Of a stretch of 17,843 nucleotides of DNA, positions 14,052-17,843 are shown piece by piece (position 1 is the stretch's first letter; each line of letters starts with the position of its first letter). The position numbers were made by a program, and so were the translations under genes. Source of the DNA: an uncultured Lachnospiraceae bacterium (GTDB taxonomy: Bacteria; Bacillota; Clostridia; Lachnospirales; Lachnospiraceae). The stretch lies in NCBI GenBank assembly GCA_902783765.1, contig CACZSB010000071.1, positions 1-17,843 of the forward strand, given 5' to 3'. Below the pieces are notes generated by a model, which searched no databases, was not told where the DNA came from, and saw only the letters and a program-made list of their open reading frames with translations.

Positions 14052-16031
14052 GTGGAATTATATGCGGATATCATAATAAATAAAAGTGCTGCGGCTCTGG
14101 ACCGGAGTTTTCAGTACCGGGTACCGGCGGACCTGGCGGACAGCATCCGGCTGGGAAGCCGGGTGGAGATTCTTTTCAACCGGCGGCCCACGGCAGGCTA
14201 TGTGGTGGGTCTTGGCAGGGAACCGCAACTGGATCGGGAAAAGATTCTGCCCATTTCCGGACTTTCCCCCCGGGGCGTGGAAGTGGAAGACCGGCTGATG
14301 GAGCTGGCCTTTTGGATGCGGGAACGTTACGGCTGCACCCTGAATCAGGCTTTGATGACCGTGCTGCCGGTGAAAAAGACGGCCAAAAGGGGCAAGAGCC
14401 GGGGAGAATCCCTTATGCTGAAGGATTTGCCCCAGCAGGCGCCGCCGGCCCTGAATCCGGAGCAGCGCCGGGCATCGGAGGCGGTGCTGGAAGAGCTTTC
14501 CGGGGCCCGACGGCCGGTGCTTTTATTCGGCATCACCGGCAGCGGAAAAACCGAGGTCTATATGGACCTGGTGGAAAAGATGAAGGCCCGGAACAAAAAG
14601 GTGATTTTGTTGATTCCGGAGATTTCCCTGACCTACCAGAATCTGCGCCGCTTTTATCAGCGCTTTGGGGATCGGATCGGCCTGATTCATTCCCGCCAGT
14701 CCCAGGGGGAAAAAAGCGAGACCCTGGCCCGGGCCGCCCGGGGCGAGCTGGATTTAGTCATCGGGCCCCGCTCGGCACTTTTTGTCCCTCTGCCTCAGCT
14801 GGGGATGATTATAATCGATGAGGAGCACGACGGCAGTTATCACAGCGAACAAAGCCCCCGCTACCACAGTGTGGAGGTGGCGGCCAAATATGCGGAACTG
14901 ACCGGTGCGGGCCTGCTGTTAGGCAGCGCCACCCCCTCCCTGGAAAGCTATTACCGGGCGGATCAGGGGCTGTATAGATTGGTCAGGCTCAGCCGTCGGG
15001 CGGTGCCGGACAGTCTGCTGCCGAGGGTATCCGTGGTGGACCTTCGGGAGGAGCTGCGAGCCGGCAATAAAAGCATTTTCAGCGGCCTGCTGAAGGAAAA
15101 GATACAGGCGCGTCTGGAACACCAGGAGCAGATTATGCTTTTCCTGAATCGGCGGGGCTATGCAGGCTTTGTCAGCTGCCGCAGCTGCGGCAAGGTCTTT
15201 CGCTGTCCCCATTGCGACGTGAGCCTGACTTTTCACCGAGGCGGTGGGCTGAAATGCCACTTCTGCGGCTTTGAGCTTCCCTATCCCCAAAGCTGCCCCG
15301 ATTGCGGCTCGCCCTATGTGGCTGCCTTTGGCAGCGGGACCCAAAAGGTGGAAAGTATCATTCAGAAGGAGTTTCCCGGCGCCCGGGTGCTGCGAATGGA
15401 TGCGGATACCGCCCGGGGCAAGGAGGGGCACAGCAAGCTTCTGTCCGTTTTTTCCCATCAGGGAGCAGATATCCTGGTGGGGACGCAAATGATTGTGAAG
15501 GGCCACGACTTTCCCCGGGTCTCCCTGGTGGGGATTCTGGCGGCGGATCTGTCCTTATATCACGCAGATCACCGGGCGGCGGAGGAAACCTTTTCCCTGC
15601 TGACCCAGGCTGCGGGCCGGGCAGGCCGCAGCGAGCTGCCCGGGGAGGTGGTTATCCAAAGCTATACCCCGGAGCATTATGCCATTCAGTGGGCGGCCCG
15701 GCAGGATTACGAGGGCTTTTTCCGGGAGGAAATCACCCGGCGGGAACTGCTTCGCTATCCCCCGGTCTGGGGACTATTGACCATTATGGTCAGCGGAACG
15801 GAGGAAGGGGAAAATGCCGCCTTCAGCCAGCAGCTGGCAGCCCAGATTCGGGAAGCCTGGGGGGAGGAGAGCCCGGGCATTCTGGGACCTACGCCCCATT
15901 TCAGAAGCAAGATACAGGATATTTTCCGGCAAATGATTTATATTAAAAGTCCCCGCAGAGATCGCCTGTTGCAGATCCAGCAACTGGCCCGTCAGCGGGG
16001 CGGAAGCAGGATCCAAACGGATATTTATTGA
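14052..16031 (+). CDS. priA: PriA primosomal DNA helicase, apparently without winged-helix domain
   Basis: A superfamily 2 helicase that reloads replication at collapsed forks. The N-terminal 3'-DNA-binding domain is visible (residues 1-100, with AAALDRSFQYRVP and GSRVEI). Walker A FGITGSGKTEVY starts at 159 (Lys166), DEEH is at 256-259, GSATPSLESY follows, and eight zinc-binding Cys occur as SCRSC, RCPHC, KCHFC and SCPDC (about 375-426). Then come VGTQMIVKGHDF and QAAGRAGR. Total length is 659 aa against 732 in E. coli. The deficit is mostly between VLP (about 100) and LNPEQRRA (about 135), where E. coli PriA has its winged-helix domain; only about 35 residues remain, many basic. The start is GTG 14052, ten bases after murF; the best AAGGA is 14 bases upstream, so initiation may be weak or coupled. 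Confidence 0.95.
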   Translation: MELYADIIINKSAAALDRSFQYRVPADLADSIRLGSRVEILFNRRPTAGYVVGLGREPQLDREKILPISGLSPRGVEVEDRLMELAFWMRERYGCTLNQALMTVLPVKKTAKRGKSRGESLMLKDLPQQAPPALNPEQRRASEAVLEELSGARRPVLLFGITGSGKTEVYMDLVEKMKARNKKVILLIPEISLTYQNLRRFYQRFGDRIGLIHSRQSQGEKSETLARAARGELDLVIGPRSALFVPLPQLGMIIIDEEHDGSYHSEQSPRYHSVEVAAKYAELTGAGLLLGSATPSLESYYRADQGLYRLVRLSRRAVPDSLLPRVSVVDLREELRAGNKSIFSGLLKEKIQARLEHQEQIMLFLNRRGYAGFVSCRSCGKVFRCPHCDVSLTFHRGGGLKCHFCGFELPYPQSCPDCGSPYVAAFGSGTQKVESIIQKEFPGARVLRMDADTARGKEGHSKLLSVFSHQGADILVGTQMIVKGHDFPRVSLVGILAADLSLYHADHRAAEETFSLLTQAAGRAGRSELPGEVVIQSYTPEHYAIQWAARQDYEGFFREEITRRELLRYPPVWGLLTIMVSGTEEGENAAFSQQLAAQIREAWGEESPGILGPTPHFRSKIQDIFRQMIYIKSPRRDRLLQIQQLARQRGGSRIQTDIY

Positions 16032-16046
16032 GAAGGAGATGAGACC

Positions 16047-16520
16047 ATGGGAATCAGAACCGTGAGAGAAATAGGAGATGAGCTCCTGCGAAAGGAATCC
16101 AAACCTTTGAAGGAGATGAACAATCGGACCCGTCAGCTGATCCGGGACATGTTTGAAACCATGTATGCGGAGCAGGGGGCCGGACTGGCGGCACCCCAGG
16201 TGGGGATCCTGAAGCGGATCTTTGTGGTGGATATTATGCCGGATGGAGAAAGCCAGCCCCTGGTTTTTATCAATCCGGAGATCCTGGAAACAGAAGGGGA
16301 GGTAACGGACAATGAAGGCTGTCTGAGTATCCCCGGAAAAATGGCCCCGGTGCCGAGACCGGAAAGACTGAAGGTCCGGGCCCTGAATGAGGAAATGGAA
16401 CCCTTTACCCTGGAGGCAGAGGGCCTGCTGGCCCGCTGTATCTGCCATGAGTATGATCATCTTCAGGGGATCCTGTACGTGGATAAGGCCCTGACGGAAC
16501 CGGTGGAAGCATCAGAATAA
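16047..16520 (+). CDS. def: Peptide deformylase
   Basis: Removes the formyl group from the N-terminal methionine of new proteins as they leave the ribosome. The 157-aa product has all three motifs: GAGLAAPQVG (44-53), EGCLSIPG with metal ligand Cys92 (90-97), and HEYDH (134-138) giving two His ligands and the catalytic Glu. Length and spacing fit the bacterial type 1 enzyme. AAGGAG lies eight bases before the ATG and 15 bases separate it from priA, so it closes the ftsK operon. In many Bacillota def is followed by fmt (methionyl-tRNA formyltransferase), often fmt-rsmB; here the next gene is on the opposite strand and its last nine bases overlap the end of def. Confidence 0.97.
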   Translation: MGIRTVREIGDELLRKESKPLKEMNNRTRQLIRDMFETMYAEQGAGLAAPQVGILKRIFVVDIMPDGESQPLVFINPEILETEGEVTDNEGCLSIPGKMAPVPRPERLKVRALNEEMEPFTLEAEGLLARCICHEYDHLQGILYVDKALTEPVEASE

Positions 16521-16943
16521 AAAGGCACCCAGGGCGGCTCCCAGTATGGCGGGGCCCAGGGGGATTTCCCGCCGTCTATCCGCCAGGGCCGTGGCCAGGG
16601 CCAAAAGGGCAAAAAGGACCCAGAAGAGCAAGCAGCGGCGGGGAGAAAAATGAAGCTGCAGGCAAAAAAGCAGCTTTATATCGCCCCCTCCTAAGACCCG
16701 GCCCTTTAACAGATTTCCCAGGCCCCAGGCTAAAAAGAGAAGCAGCAGGCTGCAAAAAAAGGCCAAGCCCAGGCTCATAAGCCAGGCCCGGGGAGTCCAA
16801 AGCACCCGGGGCAGACTGGCCAGAGCCAGGAGCCAGCTGATAAGAGGGGGCAGCCGCCGCCGGCGCACATCCTCCCGGGCTGCCGGTATCAGCAGCATCA
16901 GCACCATCACGATTTCCCAAAATAGATATTTTTCGATGTTCAT
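16512..16943 (-). CDS. Small prepilin-peptidase-like (A24 family) membrane aspartic protease
   Basis: A 143-aa, strongly hydrophobic protein with about five or six membrane segments and the two GxGD-protease landmarks of type IV prepilin peptidases: EDVRRRRLPPLIS with Asp25 near the end of the first helix, and VLGGGDIKLL with Asp88. IPLGPAILGAALGAF closes the protein, as in the family. It lacks the N-terminal methyltransferase domain and its Cys motif, so it resembles the short TadV/CpaA-type enzymes that only cleave prepilin leaders. No pilin, secretion ATPase or Tad gene is seen nearby. The start is the ATG at 16943, preceded by AAAGGAAG; a longer frame to 16982 would enter the infC promoter. 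The end overlaps def by nine bases on the opposite strand. The target protein is unknown. Confidence 0.8.
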   Translation of the reverse strand: MNIEKYLFWEIVMVLMLLIPAAREDVRRRRLPPLISWLLALASLPRVLWTPRAWLMSLGLAFFCSLLLLFLAWGLGNLLKGRVLGGGDIKLLFCLQLHFSPRRCLLFWVLFALLALATALADRRREIPLGPAILGAALGAFLF

Positions 16944-16975
16944 AGGGCTTCCTTTCCAAATTTTTAAAAGAGTGG

Positions 16976-17004
16976 TTGACAAGGCCCGGGGGCCGTGCTA
17001 TAGT
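16976..17004 (+). promoter_or_regulatory. Strong promoter of the infC-rpmI operon
   Basis: TTGACA (16976-16981), exactly 17 bp, then TATAGT (16999-17004), the latter preceded by TGC as an extended -10. Predicted transcription start near 17011. It lies 33 bp from, and points away from, the prepilin-peptidase start. Confidence 0.93.
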
Positions 17005-17010
17005 GGCGGA

Positions 17011-17117
17011 GCAATTTAAAGTAAAAGCAGAGTTTCACTCTCGCCCCAGCGCCTGGCGCAAAGGGTTCTCATCAGGGCCGAAGGCCCCGGGAGTGGACGC
17101 ATGCGTCCGCTTTTTTT
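17011..17117 (+). ncRNA. infC leader with terminator (L20-type autoregulatory leader)
   Basis: About 130 nt separate the promoter from infC. In order it holds AGAGT-TTC-ACTCT (17029-17041), GCGC-CTG-GCGC (17049-17059), GGGCC-GAA-GGCCC (17075-17087) and a terminator hairpin. In Bacillus the infC-rpmI-rplT operon is controlled by L20 binding its leader and provoking early termination. The gene order and the terminator here fit that scheme, but the L20 site itself cannot be proven by eye. Confidence 0.75.
17093..17117 (+). terminator. Attenuator terminator in the infC leader
   Basis: GTGGACG (17093-17099) pairs with CGTCCGC (17104-17110) around a CATG loop, followed by seven T residues (17111-17117). 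It lies 25 nt before infC, where full termination would silence the operon, so it is expected to be conditional. Confidence 0.88.
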
Positions 17118-17128
17118 ATGCGATATGC

Positions 17129-17144
17129 AGGGAGGTTTACCATC
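17129..17144 (+). promoter_or_regulatory. infC: RBS and ATC start codon of infC
   Basis: AGGGAGG (17129-17135) is followed after six bases by ATC (17142-17144), which begins the conserved IF3 N-terminus (ALELLINDQIREKE). The only in-frame ATG (17118) abuts the terminator T-run, has no ribosome binding site ahead of it, and would place the Shine-Dalgarno sequence inside the coding region. Confidence 0.88.
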
Positions 17145-17663
17145 GCACTCGAATTATTGATCAATGATCAGATCAGGGAAAAAGAATTGCGCGTTATCGG
17201 CAGCCACGGAGAGCAGGTAGGGATCCTGAGCCTGGCAGAAGCGCTGCGGCTGGCAGAACAGGAAGAGATGGATCTGGTGCTTATTGCGCCCCAGGCCAAG
17301 CCTCCGGTAGCCAAGATTATCGATTACAGCAAGTTCCGCTATGAGCAGTCCCGTAAGGAAAAGGACGCCAGAAAAAAGCAGAAGACCATTGAACTCAAAG
17401 AGGTGCGCCTGTCGCCCAATATCGAAGAAAATGACTTAAAGACCAAGGCTTCCGCCGCCCGTCGCTTCCTGGAAAAGGGCAATAAGGTCAAAGTGACCCT
17501 CCGTTTCCGGGGCCGGGAAATGAGCCACATGAACGAGACCCGAAAGGTTTTGGACAATTTCGTGGAGCAGCTCAGTGACATTGCGGTGGTGGACAAGCCA
17601 TCCAAAATGGAAGGCCGCAGCCTGATTGTCATTCTAAGTGAAAAAAAGCAGATCAAGCCATAG
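17142..17663 (+). CDS. infC: Translation initiation factor IF-3
   Basis: Binds the 30S subunit, prevents premature 50S joining and rejects wrong start codons. The 173-aa product has the IF3 N-terminal domain (LINDQIREKELRVIG, GEQVGILSLAEAL, and AKPPVAKIIDYSKFRYEQ) and the C-terminal domain (KEVRLSPNIEENDLKTKA, FLEKGNKVKVTLRFRGREM and SKMEGRSLIVIL). Length is typical. Translation starts at a rare ATC codon, which lets IF3 limit its own synthesis: IF3 discriminates against non-AUG codons, as known for the AUU start of E. coli infC. The stop TAG overlaps the AGGAGG of rpmI, so the two genes are closely linked; rplT is expected beyond the window. Confidence 0.97.
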   Translation: MALELLINDQIREKELRVIGSHGEQVGILSLAEALRLAEQEEMDLVLIAPQAKPPVAKIIDYSKFRYEQSRKEKDARKKQKTIELKEVRLSPNIEENDLKTKASAARRFLEKGNKVKVTLRFRGREMSHMNETRKVLDNFVEQLSDIAVVDKPSKMEGRSLIVILSEKKQIKP

Positions 17664-17676
17664 GAGGAATCTTAAA

Positions 17677-17843
17677 ATGCCGAAAATGAAAACCAAGAGA
17701 GCGGCTGCCAAGCGCTTTCGCAAGACCGGTACCGGCCAGCTGAAAAGAATGAAGGCTTACAAGAGCCACATTTTAACAAAGAAGTCGACCAAGCGCGAGA
17801 GAAATCTGCGGAAAGCCGCCATCACGGATTCCACCAACGCCAA
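17677..17843 (+). CDS. rpmI: Ribosomal protein L35, 3' partial
   Basis: A small, very basic protein of the 50S subunit. The first 55 codons are present: MPKMKTKRAAAKRFRKTG, then KRMKAYKSHILTKKSTKRERNLRKA, a clear match to L35, normally about 64-65 aa, so roughly ten codons are missing at the window edge. AGGAGG (17662-17667) lies nine bases before the ATG, 13 bases after the infC stop. It belongs to the infC-rpmI-rplT operon. Confidence 0.97.
   Translation, partial: MPKMKTKRAAAKRFRKTGTGQLKRMKAYKSHILTKKSTKRERNLRKAAITDSTNA

Noticed and set aside
16944..16982. Thirteen-codon N-terminal extension of the prepilin-peptidase-like gene
   Set aside because: It reaches into the infC promoter and lacks a ribosome binding site; ATG 16943 is preceded by AAAGGAAG and begins just before the first membrane helix.
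1..17843. CRISPR array, tRNA, rRNA, insertion sequence or phage module
   Set aside because: No regularly spaced repeats, no tRNA-like cloverleaf, no rRNA and no transposase or integrase coding sequence were seen on either strand.

Overview
The window looks like a chromosomal segment of a moderately G+C-rich Gram-positive anaerobe, most likely Bacillota, class Clostridia. Supporting signs are strong GGAGG-type ribosome binding sites, promoters close to TTGACA-17-TATAAT, intrinsic terminators, an FtsK/SpoIIIE translocase heading a murE-murF-priA-def run, and an infC-rpmI operon with a terminator-bearing leader. The MurE motifs resemble those I associate with Lachnospiraceae-type Clostridia. Genus cannot be fixed from sequence alone. 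No tRNA, rRNA, CRISPR array, insertion sequence or phage gene was seen.

Layout, left to right. (1) The 3' part of a family 2 glycosyltransferase (2-616) converges on (2) a minus-strand tryptophanase-family lyase (734-2392); a hairpin lies between them. (3) The lyase and a GH3-fold lipoprotein (2516-3778) diverge from back-to-back extended -10 promoters. The lipoprotein lacks the residues expected for GH3 catalysis. (4) After a strong terminator, a near-consensus promoter drives a P1B-type heavy-metal ATPase with a His/Cys-rich N-terminus (3970-6093). (5) A Maf nucleotide pyrophosphatase (6187-6756) and an M28 metallopeptidase (6840-8084) follow, separated by a palindromic REP-like element and ended by a terminator.

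(6) A consensus promoter and a structured leader of about 100 nt precede a tightly packed run: ftsK/spoIIIE (8340-11132), murE (11143-12654), murF (12656-14041), priA (14052-16031) and def (16047-16520). It joins chromosome translocation, cytoplasmic peptidoglycan precursor synthesis, replication restart and N-terminal protein processing. (7) A small minus-strand prepilin-peptidase-like gene (16512-16943) overlaps the end of def tail to tail. (8) A consensus promoter, an L20-type leader with a terminator, infC (initiating at ATC, 17142) and the start of rpmI close the window.

Most genes are ordinary housekeeping genes. The points most worth checking are the apparently catalytically dead GH3 lipoprotein, a MurE whose amino-acid-selecting motif reads QNPD instead of DNPR, a PriA that appears to lack its winged-helix domain, the His/Cys repeat tail of the metal ATPase, the structured ftsK leader with a 14-codon upstream ORF, and a perfect inverted repeat that covers both the maf promoter and its Shine-Dalgarno sequence.
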